Of a stretch of DNA of 64,000 nucleotides, positions 8,571-18,435 are shown piece by piece. The notes beneath the pieces were generated by a model. The model worked only from the letters and a program-made list of their open reading frames with translations, was not told the origin of the DNA and made no database searches. How positions within the stretch are numbered: position 1 is the first letter of the stretch; each line of letters begins with the position of its first letter. The DNA is taken from the NCBI RefSeq assembly GCF_001579945.1, contig NZ_CP011971.1:1762001-1826000 (forward strand), read 5' to 3'. The translations under genes were made by a program, and so were the position numbers. This stretch comes from Steroidobacter denitrificans. GTDB taxonomy: Bacteria > Pseudomonadota > Gammaproteobacteria > Steroidobacterales > Steroidobacteraceae.

Positions 8571-10388
8571 TCAGCCGCTGGAGTGCAGGGTATCGTAGAT
8601 CGACTGTGCCAACCGGCGTCCTATGCCCCGAACCCTGGCCAGATCATCGATGCCGGCGCGAGAGATGCCCTGCAGGCCGCCGAACTGGCGCAGCAGCTCA
8701 CGGCGCTTGTGCGGTCCCAGGCCCGGTACGTTTTCCAGCACGGAACGGGTGCGAGCCTTGGCCCGCCGCTGACGATGACCGGTGATCGCAAAGCGATGTG
8801 CCTCGTCGCGCACCCGCTGGATCAAGTGCAATGCCGGTGAATCCGGAGGCAGGATCATGGCGGGCTCATGGCCGGGCCGAAACAAGCGTTCCTGTCCGGC
8901 GCGCCGATCGGCTCCCTTGGAAACGCCGACCATCGTCACCCCTTGAATATCCAGCGCCGCCATGACCTTCACGGCCTCGGCGAGCTGTCCCGGTCCGCCA
9001 TCGATCAATAGCAGATCGGGCATGGGCGCTTCACCCTTCTTGAGGCGTGCATAACGGCGGCCCAAGGCCTGGCGCATCGCACTGTAATCATCGCCGGGCG
9101 TCAGGCCTTCGATATTGAAACGGCGATAATCGCTCTTGATGGGCCCTTCGGGTCCAAAGACCACGCAGGACGCCACAGTGCGTTCACCCAGGGTATGGCT
9201 GACATCAAAACATTCGATGCGCGCCGGTATTTCCGGCAGCATCAGCGCCTCCGCCAACGCTTGCGATTGCTGCACGGCGGTGGCCTCGGTCGCGCGGCGC
9301 AACTTGAGCCCGATGCCGGCATTGGTACGCGCCATCTCCAGCCAGCGCGCACGCACACCTCGTACCGAGGCGCGGATGCGCACGGTGCGCTGCATACGCT
9401 CGGACAACGCCGCCGCCAGGAGGCCGGCCCCCTCGATGCGTTGCTCCACGAGGATTTCCGCCGGCGCCTCGCAGCCCAGGTAGTATTGCGCCAGGAACTC
9501 CGCCAACAACTCGCCGGCCTCGGCGATACCGCCGCGCGGAAAGAAATTCGAACTGCCCAAATTGCGCCCGCCGCGCACGAATACAATCGACACGCAGTGG
9601 TCGTTGCCCTGGGATGCAAGAGCGACCGCGTCGATATCTGCGCGGACACTGCGGGTGACGGATTGGGTCGCATGAATGGCCTTGATGCCGTTGATTTGAT
9701 CGCGGATGCGAGCGGCACGCTCGAAGTCCAGTGCGGCTGCGGCTTGCTCCATACGCTTGGCCAGTTCATCGATCAGGTCGGTACCCCGCCCTTCCAGCAC
9801 CTTGATCGCATCCGCGACATCCTGTGCATAGGCCGGCTTGGAGATGAATTCCACGCATGGCGCCGAGCAGCGTTTGATCTGATATTGCAGACAGGGGCGC
9901 GAGCGATTGGCGAAAAAACTGTCGCTGCACGGTCTGAGTAGAAATAATTTCTGCAGCAGCAATAGTGTCTCGCGGGTAGCTCGCGCATTCGGATAGGGTC
10001 CGAAAAAGCGCCCCGGCAGCTTGCGGCTGCCGCGATGGAAACTGATGCGCGGATAGTCGTGTTGGGTGGTGATGTATAAATAAGGAAAGCTCTTGTCGTC
10101 GCGCAAGGTGACGTTGTAGCGCGGCCGGTGCTGCTTGATAAGATTGTATTCCAGCAGCAACGCTTCGGTCTCGGAGGCGGTTGCCGTCACTTCGACATTC
10201 ACGACCTGCGCAATCATCGCCATGGTCTTCGCCGACTGCGCCTTGCCCACGAAATAGCTGCTCAGGCGATTTTTAAGGTTGCTTGCCTTGCCGACATACA
10301 ACAGTTCGCCATTTGCGCCGATCATCCGGTACACCCCCGGACGCCGGCTGACATTGGCGAGAAAACGCTTGGCATCGAACGTCGTCAT
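8571..10388 (-). CDS. uvrC: Excinuclease ABC subunit C
   Basis: Nuclease subunit of nucleotide excision repair (605 aa); with UvrB it cuts on both sides of a DNA lesion. In order: a GIY-YIG domain at residues 15-90 (PGVYRMI, LLYVGKASNLKNRL), a Cys-rich stretch, a UVR helical pair around 205-235, the RNase H-like C-terminal nuclease (CFDVSHTLGE, LLIDGGPGQL), and tandem helix-hairpin-helix motifs at the end (VPGLGPHKRRELL, VRGIGRRLAQSIY). Length is normal for the family. It lies upstream of pgsA. Confidence 0.97.
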   Translation of the reverse strand: MTTFDAKRFLANVSRRPGVYRMIGANGELLYVGKASNLKNRLSSYFVGKAQSAKTMAMIAQVVNVEVTATASETEALLLEYNLIKQHRPRYNVTLRDDKSFPYLYITTQHDYPRISFHRGSRKLPGRFFGPYPNARATRETLLLLQKLFLLRPCSDSFFANRSRPCLQYQIKRCSAPCVEFISKPAYAQDVADAIKVLEGRGTDLIDELAKRMEQAAAALDFERAARIRDQINGIKAIHATQSVTRSVRADIDAVALASQGNDHCVSIVFVRGGRNLGSSNFFPRGGIAEAGELLAEFLAQYYLGCEAPAEILVEQRIEGAGLLAAALSERMQRTVRIRASVRGVRARWLEMARTNAGIGLKLRRATEATAVQQSQALAEALMLPEIPARIECFDVSHTLGERTVASCVVFGPEGPIKSDYRRFNIEGLTPGDDYSAMRQALGRRYARLKKGEAPMPDLLLIDGGPGQLAEAVKVMAALDIQGVTMVGVSKGADRRAGQERLFRPGHEPAMILPPDSPALHLIQRVRDEAHRFAITGHRQRRAKARTRSVLENVPGLGPHKRRELLRQFGGLQGISRAGIDDLARVRGIGRRLAQSIYDTLHSSG

Positions 10389-10515
10389 GCGGTCATTCTA
10401 ACCAGCCTGGCCGGCGGCTTCAGGCTCATCGCTGCCCTGCCCGCCGCGGTGCCGGCCGCAGCCTGGGTGCCAGTGAGCGGCGCCGGAAACGAACCAGGTT
10501 CTGGAGCCGCTCTGT

Positions 10516-11475
10516 TCAGTCCATTGCATCCAACAATGAACGGGCCCGCGCAAAGACCGCTTCGAACATGGCCGTCGTGAGACGGCGGGTCTGGGTGTTG
10601 TAGCGGCTGCAGTGATAGGAGTCGAGCAACACCTGCCCGCCGGGCAAGCGAAACTCCGCTGCATGCGCGAATTTGTAACGTGCCGGCGGCAAGGACAGGG
10701 CGCGCAACACCGCGCCATGTGCGATCGAACCCAGCGCCAGCAGGACGACTTGTCGTGGTGCCTGGGCCAGTTCCGCTGCCAGGTAGCGATTGCAGGTCCG
10801 GATCTCGGTGGACGTCGGTTTGTTCTGGGGCGGGACGCACTTGACGGAGTTCGTGATACGGCAATCGAAGAGTTCGAGACCGTCGTCGATCGAGACCGAG
10901 ACCGGCCGGCTGGCGAAGCCGAACCGATGCAATGTCTGATACAACAATACGCCGGCATGATCTCCCGTGAATGGACGCCCCGTGGCGTTTGCGCCATGAA
11001 AGCCGGCGGCCAGACCCACCAGGATCAAGCGCGCGTTCGCATCACCGAAGGGTGCCACCGGTGCGCAATAATAATGAGGATACTGTTTACGGCCTTCCGC
11101 CAGATATCTTGCCAGGCGTGGACAGGCGGTGCAGCCGCGGTCGAATACCACACCATCGGAGGGCCACAGCCCGGGCGCCTCGCCTGCTTCGCGCACCGCT
11201 GCAGTTGGACGATCCGGCGAGCCGCCCATGTGGGAAGGATGCCGGCGCGATGCTCCCGGCTGCGCGGCTCCGCTGGGCGACGCGGCGCTCGGGGGCGCAG
11301 TGACGCTTGAGGAAACCGTAGCGGCGCCCCCAGCGGCGATTGCGCGCATATTCTCCCTGGAGGACTCGTTGTTCCTGGAGGACTTGCCGCCGTCGGCAAG
11401 CAGCTGAGGAAGCAAGGGTTGCCCGGTGCGCCTGGGCAAGGCGAAACGGACGCGTGAGGATTTCGCGGCTTTCAT
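10516..11475 (-). CDS. Uracil-DNA glycosylase, family 5 (UdgB-like)
   Basis: DNA repair enzyme that removes uracil (and often other deaminated bases) from DNA. The active-site loop GLAAGFHGANATGRPFTGD matches family 5 glycosylases, which lack the usual polar catalytic residue there. The second motif is SYHCSRYNTQTRRLT, where relatives normally read HPS at the HCS position. Four Cys residues suitable for a 4Fe-4S cluster are present: ACPRL, YYCAP, VKCVPP and CNRYL, with others nearby. The first about 85 residues are low complexity (Ala, Ser, Pro) and unlike the family, so the true start may be the ATG near 11233 rather than the first one used here. It lies 127 bases upstream of uvrC on the same strand, another repair gene. 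Confidence 0.85.
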   Translation of the reverse strand: MKAAKSSRVRFALPRRTGQPLLPQLLADGGKSSRNNESSRENMRAIAAGGAATVSSSVTAPPSAASPSGAAQPGASRRHPSHMGGSPDRPTAAVREAGEAPGLWPSDGVVFDRGCTACPRLARYLAEGRKQYPHYYCAPVAPFGDANARLILVGLAAGFHGANATGRPFTGDHAGVLLYQTLHRFGFASRPVSVSIDDGLELFDCRITNSVKCVPPQNKPTSTEIRTCNRYLAAELAQAPRQVVLLALGSIAHGAVLRALSLPPARYKFAHAAEFRLPGGQVLLDSYHCSRYNTQTRRLTTAMFEAVFARARSLLDAMD

Positions 11476-11606
11476 CGCTACAGTCTAGCGGAACAATTTG
11501 GCGAAACAGCTAGCGAACCTGGCGATCCGGCGGTGCGGCGCATCCCGCGCTCCCGCTCCGCCGGAATATCGGCGGAACGAGGAGCGTCCCCAGGGGAGCG
11601 CCCCCC

Positions 11607-11650
11607 GAGGAGTATCCCCCGAGGAGTACCCTCCTGAGGAGTACTCCAGG
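11607..11650. repeat. Three spaced GAGGAGTA repeats downstream of isocitrate lyase
   Basis: GAGGAGTA occurs at 11607, 11621 and 11636, that is every 14-15 bases (about 1.4 helical turns), within C-rich flanks. The last copy runs into GGAGTACTCC, a palindrome. It lies between the aceA stop (11689) and the glycosylase start, so it may act at the aceA 3' end. No function is known to me. Confidence 0.6.
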
Positions 11651-11688
11651 GGCATACCAAGGAAATCGACGATTTACGGCGCCGAAAC

Positions 11689-12975
<1,287 letters not shown>

Positions 12976-13288
12976 CGGAAATTCCTCGTGCGTTGGGGTT
13001 AAGAGATCGATGCCCTCGAAGCAGCCTGAAGTCGGTGGGTCCTGGCATGCTCGGGACGGATGAGCCGGCGATATGTATCGGGACTCCCGGCGAGACGGAG
13101 AGGAGTGCAATGCATCGGCCATCGAGCGGACTCAATCTGGCTGTCGAGGTGCATCGCCCGAACCGTCTCGCTAAATGGAAGTGAATTCCGACTGGCAGTG
13201 CCATATCACTGGCCGCTACCTTAACCATTTCTATTTTGATCGTAAAATATATGGTAAATTGCTTATCAATATTTAATAGATATATCTA
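12976..13288. promoter_or_regulatory. Divergent aceA / lysR-type intergenic region with palindromes
   Basis: The half next to the LysR gene is strikingly AT-rich. It holds a perfect 12-bp palindrome TAGATATATCTA (13277-13288) that touches the LysR start codon, and an ATTTT/AAAAT inverted repeat (13233-13248). These are possible binding sites for the LysR protein. No ribosome binding site is visible before the LysR ATG. Confidence 0.5.
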
Positions 13289-14305
13289 ATGGAATTACGT
13301 CACCTGCGCTATTTCATTGCGGTCGCCGACGAACAGCATATGACCCGTGCCGCCGAACGCCTGGGGATCCAGCAACCTCCCCTGAGCATCCAGATACGTG
13401 CACTGGAGCAGGAATTGGGCGTGCAGCTACTGCGCCGCAAGCCGCGCGGGGTGGAATTGACCGAGGCAGGCGGCGTTTTCCTGGCGCGCGCGCGCGCGAT
13501 CCTGGATGAGGTCGACCGCACCATCGCCTCGGTACGCCGCACGGCCCGCGGTGAACAAGGCCGGGTCGTCGTGGGCTTCACCAGCTCCGCCCCCTTTCAT
13601 CCGTTCGTGCCCCGAGTCATTCGCGCCTTCCGGGAAATGTCACCCCGGGTCTCGCTGGAACTGGCGGAAAGCGGCAGCAGCGCCCTGGTACAGGCGCTGC
13701 ATGAGGAGGAGATAGATGCGGCGTTCATTCGCTCGCCGGTGGTCGACATCGTCAATCTCATCGTGGAGCCGCTGCTGGAGGAAAGAATGCTGCTGGCGCT
13801 GCCGGCGGGGCATGCGCTGGCGAATATCACACCTCAGGATGAGGACGCCGGGTCTCTTGGCCGCACCGCTCCCCTGCCCTTGTCCGCGCTCGCAAACGAA
13901 ACCTTCATTCTGTACAAACGTCCCGGCGGTCCGGGGTTGTACGACACCATCATTGCCGCTTGCCGTCATGCGGGATTCAGTCCCCGCGTAGGTCAGGAAG
14001 CGCCGCGCATCATCTCGACCTTGAATCTGGTTGCAGCCGGCCTGGGCGTCTCGGTGGTACCCGAGTCCCTGCAGCGGCTACAGATGGACGGCGTGGTGTA
14101 TCGGCGTTTCGAAGAAACCGTGCATCTCAATGCACCGTTGCTGCTTGCTTGCCGGCGCACCGAGAGCGCCGCGGCGGCGCAACGCTTCATCGAGCTGGTG
14201 CGCAGCACCGCCCGGCATATCGATCCAGCCGGTGAATCCGCGGTAGATCAGTCGCATTTCCGAGAGCCGGCTCCCTCGCCTTGCGGTACGAACCAGTCCG
14301 AATGA
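13289..14305 (+). CDS. LysR-family transcriptional regulator
   Basis: DNA-binding regulator (338 aa). Residues 1-60 are the winged helix-turn-helix (MELRHLRYFIAVADEQHMT, AAERLGIQQPPLSIQIRALEQELG), followed by a linker helix and a substrate-binding domain from about residue 90 to 300 (VVVGFTSSAPFHPFVPRVI). The last about 35 residues are a non-conserved tail. The N-terminus is canonical, so the start is secure even though no ribosome binding site is seen and a palindrome abuts the ATG. Its position, divergent from aceA, suggests control of the glyoxylate shunt and of itself; the inducer is unknown. Confidence 0.93.
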   Translation: MELRHLRYFIAVADEQHMTRAAERLGIQQPPLSIQIRALEQELGVQLLRRKPRGVELTEAGGVFLARARAILDEVDRTIASVRRTARGEQGRVVVGFTSSAPFHPFVPRVIRAFREMSPRVSLELAESGSSALVQALHEEEIDAAFIRSPVVDIVNLIVEPLLEERMLLALPAGHALANITPQDEDAGSLGRTAPLPLSALANETFILYKRPGGPGLYDTIIAACRHAGFSPRVGQEAPRIISTLNLVAAGLGVSVVPESLQRLQMDGVVYRRFEETVHLNAPLLLACRRTESAAAAQRFIELVRSTARHIDPAGESAVDQSHFREPAPSPCGTNQSE

Positions 14306-14324
14306 CGCTCTCCTGGACGGCGCC

Positions 14325-14996
14325 ATGATGCATGCCCCTGCCCTGCTGCTATTCAACAAGCCTTTCCAGGTGCTGACGCAATTCACCAGTTCGGACGGTA
14401 AATCGACCTTGAAAGACTGGATCGACGCGCCGGGGATGCGCCCGGCCGGTCGGCTGGATCATGACAGTGAGGGGTTGGTACTGCTGACCGACTCCGGCCG
14501 GCTGCAGGCCTATCTGGCCGAGCCGCGCTGGAAGGTTCCCAAAACCTACCTGGCGCAGGTCGAGGGCGAGTTGAATGAAGCGGCGCTGCGGCAGTTGAGG
14601 GCCGGCGTGCGCCTGAAGGATGGTCTGACGCTGCCGGCACTGGCCGAGCAGGTGCCGGAGCCGGCATGGCTGTGGCCGCGCGATCCGCCGATCCGGCATC
14701 GCAAGGCGATCGCCACGTCCTGGCTGCGCCTGACGATCAGCGAGGGTCGCAACCGGCAGGTGCGGCGCATGAGCGCCGCGGTGGGCTATCCGACCTTGCG
14801 GCTGATTCGCTGGTCGGTGGGCCAGTGGTCGCTCGATGGGCTGTCGCCCGGTCGATGGCGTCACGTGCCGGAAATACAAGTCATGCGCTTCATGGACGAA
14901 CGATACGAAGCCGCCTGCGGCACTGCGCGAGGCGCGCCTAGGTTCCGGTATCGATCAGGTGCTGTTCGCGCAGGACCACGATCAACACGCCGATGA
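14325..14996 (+). CDS. rluE: 23S rRNA pseudouridine synthase, RluE/RsuA family
   Basis: Converts a uridine in ribosomal RNA to pseudouridine (223 aa). The catalytic-loop motif RPAGRLDHDSEGLVLLTD contains the active Asp, and the later motifs KTYLAQVEG and EGRNRQVRRMSAAVGYPTLRL are those of the RsuA/RluB/E/F group. There is no S4 domain at the N-terminus, which fits RluE rather than RsuA, RluB or RluF. The gene follows the LysR gene by 19 bases. Its last 59 bases overlap the convergent transporter gene. Confidence 0.88.
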   Translation: MMHAPALLLFNKPFQVLTQFTSSDGKSTLKDWIDAPGMRPAGRLDHDSEGLVLLTDSGRLQAYLAEPRWKVPKTYLAQVEGELNEAALRQLRAGVRLKDGLTLPALAEQVPEPAWLWPRDPPIRHRKAIATSWLRLTISEGRNRQVRRMSAAVGYPTLRLIRWSVGQWSLDGLSPGRWRHVPEIQVMRFMDERYEAACGTARGAPRFRYRSGAVRAGPRSTRR

Positions 14997-15846
14997 GCGT
15001 TGCCGTACCGCCCAGCAGCATGCGCACGGTGAGTTGATCGTGCAGCAATGTCACGCCGAAGAACACGCTGCATACCGGTGACAGCAAGGTGGCGGGCGCC
15101 ACGCTGGTCACCGGATAGCGCGACACCAGGTGGTACCAGATGGTGTGGGCAACCAGGCTGGATACGAGGGTGGTGAAGGCCAACGCGGACCATCCCCGGA
15201 TATCCGCGTTTTGTATCGCAGCCCATTGTCCGGATTCCAACATCAGACTCATCAGCATCAGCATCGGCCCGCCGACCACGGCAATCCAGGCCTGCAGTTC
15301 CAGCGGGCGAACACCACGCAGTCGCTTGATGTAGACCAGGCCGAGGGAACCGAAAAAACAGCTCAGCACCACCAACGCCACGCCATCCCAGGCGGCAAAC
15401 ACGTGCGGATCGAAGCTGATGATCGCGACGCCGCCGAACGCCAGAGTGATACCCAGGCGGCGACGCCAGCGAATCGTCTCACCCAGCAGCCACACTCCCA
15501 GCAGGGTCGCGATCGGCACACTCAGTTGCGTGACGATCGCCACCGTAGAAGCATCCTCGACCATGGACAAACCGATGAACAACAACGCGAAGGCCACCGG
15601 ACCGGTCAGCATCGCCGCGGCCAGCAACTGTTTCATCTGTCCGTAATGCAATTTCAGGAACGGCAGAAGGAACAGGGCGAGCAAACCGAAGCGCAGGGCG
15701 GTGAAAAAGATGGGTGGAAACTGGATGACGCCGGTTTTGGCGGCAACCAGGTTGAACCCCCAAATCAGGTTCATGGCGATGAGCAGCGCAAAATCACCGG
15801 TCGAGATCGACGCCCGGTCGATCGCCTGGATAGAACTAGCAGACAT
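14938..15846 (-). CDS. EamA/DMT-family transporter
   Basis: Inner-membrane protein (302 aa) with about ten hydrophobic helices arranged as two repeated EamA domains, the hallmark of drug/metabolite exporters such as RhtA and YdcZ-like carriers. The two repeats begin near residues 20 (LIAMNLIWGFNLVAAKTGV) and 160 (VALVVLSCFFGSLGLVYIKR). The substrate cannot be told; amino-acid export is common in the family and the neighbours are amino-acid synthesis genes. It converges with and overlaps the rluE gene. Confidence 0.85.
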   Translation of the reverse strand: MSASSIQAIDRASISTGDFALLIAMNLIWGFNLVAAKTGVIQFPPIFFTALRFGLLALFLLPFLKLHYGQMKQLLAAAMLTGPVAFALLFIGLSMVEDASTVAIVTQLSVPIATLLGVWLLGETIRWRRRLGITLAFGGVAIISFDPHVFAAWDGVALVVLSCFFGSLGLVYIKRLRGVRPLELQAWIAVVGGPMLMLMSLMLESGQWAAIQNADIRGWSALAFTTLVSSLVAHTIWYHLVSRYPVTSVAPATLLSPVCSVFFGVTLLHDQLTVRMLLGGTATLIGVLIVVLREQHLIDTGT

Positions 15847-16248
15847 GCGAAAATGAAGGCGGACGCAATCTCGACGGATCCCTTCGGCTCGGTTTGCGAC
15901 TTTTGGATTCAGGCCAGTACGCCGGCCAATGATCTCATAAAATCATGATTTCCATCGTGATGAATGCCTGCCGGCGGCGTCCGGCAGAGCTGAAAATCCA
16001 TGGAATTCTTCGCATTCGATCGCAAGCCGTTGCGGCACGCCGCGGGATGCGCATCCGTATGGCGCAGCTTGCCAAGCAGTGTGCTCATATCTTGACAAGT
16101 TACGCACCCATATGTTGGTATCTTAAAGTTTTCTCCGCCGGTATGAGGTCTCCAAGCAACTCTATCGGGATGCGATGGCTACCGTCTTCAAGGCAAAGGT
16201 CACGGCGTGCGGCAGGATGATTTACAGAGCATGCCGGATGGAAGTGAC
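15847..16248. other. Intergenic upstream of the ilvC leader
   Basis: No gene is seen. A perfect -35 box TTGACA occurs at 16092-16097, with only a poor -10 (TGGTAT, 16116-16121) at 18-base spacing. If used, it would give an RNA starting about 120 bases before the ilvC leader peptide. Confidence 0.4.
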
Positions 16249-16332
16249 ATGAGTGCCGCCGACATCATCGTACGAGCAGGCATTGACGCATCGGCTCTGT
16301 CCCCGAAGCCGGTGTGCGGGATCGACGGCTGA
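16249..16332 (+). CDS. Putative ilvC leader peptide (27 aa)
   Basis: A short frame begins MSAADIIVRAGIDASALS and ends at a TGA at 16330. GGAAG lies just upstream. Seven of its 27 residues are Ile, Val or Leu, with an Ile-Ile-Val run at codons 6-8 (ATC ATC GTA). Its last sense codons (CCG GTG TGC GGG) overlap the 5' arm of an antiterminator. This is the layout of a translation-coupled attenuator for a branched-chain amino acid gene. The Ile/Val run is weaker than in classical ilv leaders, so translation is unproven. Confidence 0.55.
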   Translation: MSAADIIVRAGIDASALSPKPVCGIDG

Positions 16333-16377
16333 GCGCCTAGCAGGCAGACGAATTCGCCACATGAACCCCGCACCGGC
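16308..16377 (+). promoter_or_regulatory. Candidate antiterminator of the ilvC attenuator
   Basis: Bases 16308-16320 (GCCGGTGTGCGGG) can pair with 16367-16377 (CCCGCACCGGC) through 11 base pairs with a 2-base bulge. The 3' arm is the 5' half of the ilvC terminator, so the two structures exclude each other. A ribosome stalled at the Ile/Val codons (16264-16272) leaves the 5' arm free; one that reaches the stop codon covers it. Confidence 0.6.
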
Positions 16378-16404
16378 CAGTCCGAGGCGGGGTTCTTTCA
16401 TTTT
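16366..16404 (+). terminator. Attenuator terminator upstream of ilvC
   Basis: CCCCGC (16366-16371) pairs with GCGGGG (16387-16392), with an inner CGG/CCG pair, followed by TTCTTTCATTTT. It stands 25 bases before the ilvC start codon, where it can only act as an attenuator. Confidence 0.7.
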
Positions 16405-16428
16405 CAATACACGCTTTCAGGAGCGCAC

Positions 16429-17421
16429 ATGCAGATCTACTCGCAGAAGGACGTCAAAAAGAAGGCTCTCAAGGGTGCACGTATCGCCATTCTCGGCTAC
16501 GGCAGTCAGGGTCGTGCACATGCGCTGAACCTCAAGGACAGCGGTTTCGATGTCGTCGTCGGCGTACGCAAGAACGGCGATAGCTGGAAGAACGCCAAGA
16601 AGGACGGCCTGCCTGTGGCCGAGCCAGCCGATGCCGTCAAGGGCGCTGCGCTGATCGCGTTCCTGACCCCCGATCTGACTCAGAAAGATGTGTATGCGGA
16701 AGTCATCGACAACATCGCCAAGGGCGCAACGATCCTGTTCGCGCACGGCTTCAATGTCCACTTCAAGCAGATCAAGCCGCGCCAGGATCTGGACGTCGTA
16801 CTGATCGCCCCCAAGGGCCCGGGCGGATTGGTGCGCCGCCAATATCAGCAGGGCCGCGGTGTACCGTGCCTGATGGCGGTGTACCAGAACGCCACCCGCA
16901 AGGCGAAGGACAATGCGCTGGCCTATGCCGACGGCATCGGCGGAACCCGCGGCGGCGTCCTCACGACGACCTTTGCCGAAGAGACCGAAACCGACCTGTT
17001 CGGTGAGCAGGCGGTACTGTGCGGCGGTGCGACCGAACTGGTCGTGAAGGGTTTCGAGACGCTGGTGGAAGCCGGCTATCAGCCCGAGGTCGCCTACTAT
17101 GAATGCCTGCATGAATTGAAGCTGATCGTCGACCTGCTGCATGAAGGCGGCCTGGCCAAGATGCACCAGTTCATCAGCGAAACGGCCAAGTACGGCGACC
17201 TCACCCGCGGCCCGCGCATCGTCAACGCCGCGACCAAACGCGAGATGAAGAAAGTCCTGAAGGAGATACAGGACGGCAAGTTTGCCCGTCAGTGGATCGC
17301 CGAAAACAAGCGTGGCCGCAAGCGGTACAAACAGCTGATGAACAAGGATCTCAAGCATAAGATCGAAAAGGTCGGCGTGAAGCTGCGCCGCCGCATGCCC
17401 TGGCTGCAGGAAACAGCCTGA
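16429..17421 (+). CDS. ilvC: Ketol-acid reductoisomerase (class I)
   Basis: Second common enzyme of valine, leucine and isoleucine synthesis (330 aa): it isomerises and reduces acetolactate or acetohydroxybutyrate. The Rossmann motif [17 protein letters not shown] is at residues 25-41, with the NADPH-selective Arg/Lys/Ser region [10 protein letters not shown] after it. The C-terminal metal and substrate site is present ([30 protein letters not shown]). Length is that of the short class I enzyme. Pro and His at the usual positions (APKGPG, FAHGFN) are intact. AGGAG precedes the ATG. The gene sits behind a leader peptide and terminator and is followed at 54 bases by ilvE. Confidence 0.97.
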   Translation: MQIYSQKDVKKKALKGARIAILGYGSQGRAHALNLKDSGFDVVVGVRKNGDSWKNAKKDGLPVAEPADAVKGAALIAFLTPDLTQKDVYAEVIDNIAKGATILFAHGFNVHFKQIKPRQDLDVVLIAPKGPGGLVRRQYQQGRGVPCLMAVYQNATRKAKDNALAYADGIGGTRGGVLTTTFAEETETDLFGEQAVLCGGATELVVKGFETLVEAGYQPEVAYYECLHELKLIVDLLHEGGLAKMHQFISETAKYGDLTRGPRIVNAATKREMKKVLKEIQDGKFARQWIAENKRGRKRYKQLMNKDLKHKIEKVGVKLRRRMPWLQETA

Positions 17422-17475
17422 TCCCCGGGTCCGAATACTTACCGCCGAACGCCGCACGCACAGGAGCACAGCGTC

Positions 17476-18435
17476 ATGCCCATCCAGGCTGCCAAGCATA
17501 TTTGGTACAACGGCAAACTCGTGCCCTGGGAGAAGGCGACCGTTCACGTACTGGCGCACGCCCTGCATTACGGCTCGACCGTTTTCGAGGGCGTGCGCTG
17601 CTATGCGACCGCGCAAGGTCCCGTAATCTTTCGCTTGCGCGACCATACGCGACGGCTGTTCGATTCGGCCCGGATCTATCGCATCGACATTCCCTACACG
17701 CCGGATGAGATCAATGCGGCATGCAAGGAAATCATCGTCGTCAACGGACTCGACAAGGGCGCCTACATGCGGCCGTTCGCCTTTCGCAGTTATGGCGAAA
17801 TCGGCGTGGCGCCCAAGACGCCGCCGCCGATCGATACCGTCGTGGCGGCGTTCGAATGGGGCGCCTACCTGGGGGCGGACGGCCTGGAGAACGGTATCGA
17901 CGTGTGCGTCTCCTCCTGGCAGCGTCTGGCGGCGAACACCATTCCCGCCTTGGGCAAGGCGGCCGGTAATTATCTCTCCAGTCAGTTGATCAGCATGGAA
18001 GCCAAGCGCCTGGGATTCGCCGAGGGCATCGGTCTGGGCATCGACGGCAGCGTGAGCGAAGGTGCCGGCGAGAATCTGTTCGTGGTCCGGGACAATGTGA
18101 TCTATACCCCGGGACTGGCCAATGCGATCTTGCAGGGCATCACCCGCGACACGGTGATCACCCTGGCGCGTATCCATGGCTTCGAGGTACGTGAGCAAGC
18201 GCTGCCGCGTGAATTTCTGTATCTTGCCGATGAAATCTTCCTGACGGGATCCGCCGCCGAGATCACACCGGTGCGTTCGGTCGACCGGATCGAAGTCGGC
18301 AGCGGCAAGCGCGGCCCGGTCACGGAAGCACTGCAGTCCGCCTTCTTCGGCCTGTTCGACGGCAAAACCGAGGACAAGTGGGGTTGGCTGGAGCGCTGCG
18401 ACGATATCGGCGCCAAAACCGCGGCCAACGCCTGA
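17476..18435 (+). CDS. ilvE: Branched-chain amino acid aminotransferase
   Basis: Fold-type IV PLP enzyme (319 aa) for the last step of valine, leucine and isoleucine synthesis. Motifs include HALHYGSTVFEGVR near the start, the PLP-site region with KAAGNYLSSQLISMEAKRLG, GSVSEGAGENLFVV, and the C-terminal LTGSAAEITPVRSVD. CAGGAGCACAGCGTC precedes the ATG as ribosome binding site. It follows ilvC and probably shares its attenuated transcript; the leuCDB genes follow after 324 bases. Confidence 0.96.
   Translation: MPIQAAKHIWYNGKLVPWEKATVHVLAHALHYGSTVFEGVRCYATAQGPVIFRLRDHTRRLFDSARIYRIDIPYTPDEINAACKEIIVVNGLDKGAYMRPFAFRSYGEIGVAPKTPPPIDTVVAAFEWGAYLGADGLENGIDVCVSSWQRLAANTIPALGKAAGNYLSSQLISMEAKRLGFAEGIGLGIDGSVSEGAGENLFVVRDNVIYTPGLANAILQGITRDTVITLARIHGFEVREQALPREFLYLADEIFLTGSAAEITPVRSVDRIEVGSGKRGPVTEALQSAFFGLFDGKTEDKWGWLERCDDIGAKTAANA

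Noticed and set aside
16092-16121. Promoter for the ilvC leader (TTGACA with TGGTAT)
   Set aside because: The -35 is perfect but the -10 matches at only three of six positions; kept as a note in the intergenic entry, not as a promoter feature.
16417-18198. 593-codon antisense frame across ilvC and ilvE
   Set aside because: Crosses two well-defined genes on the other strand; a GC-bias shadow.
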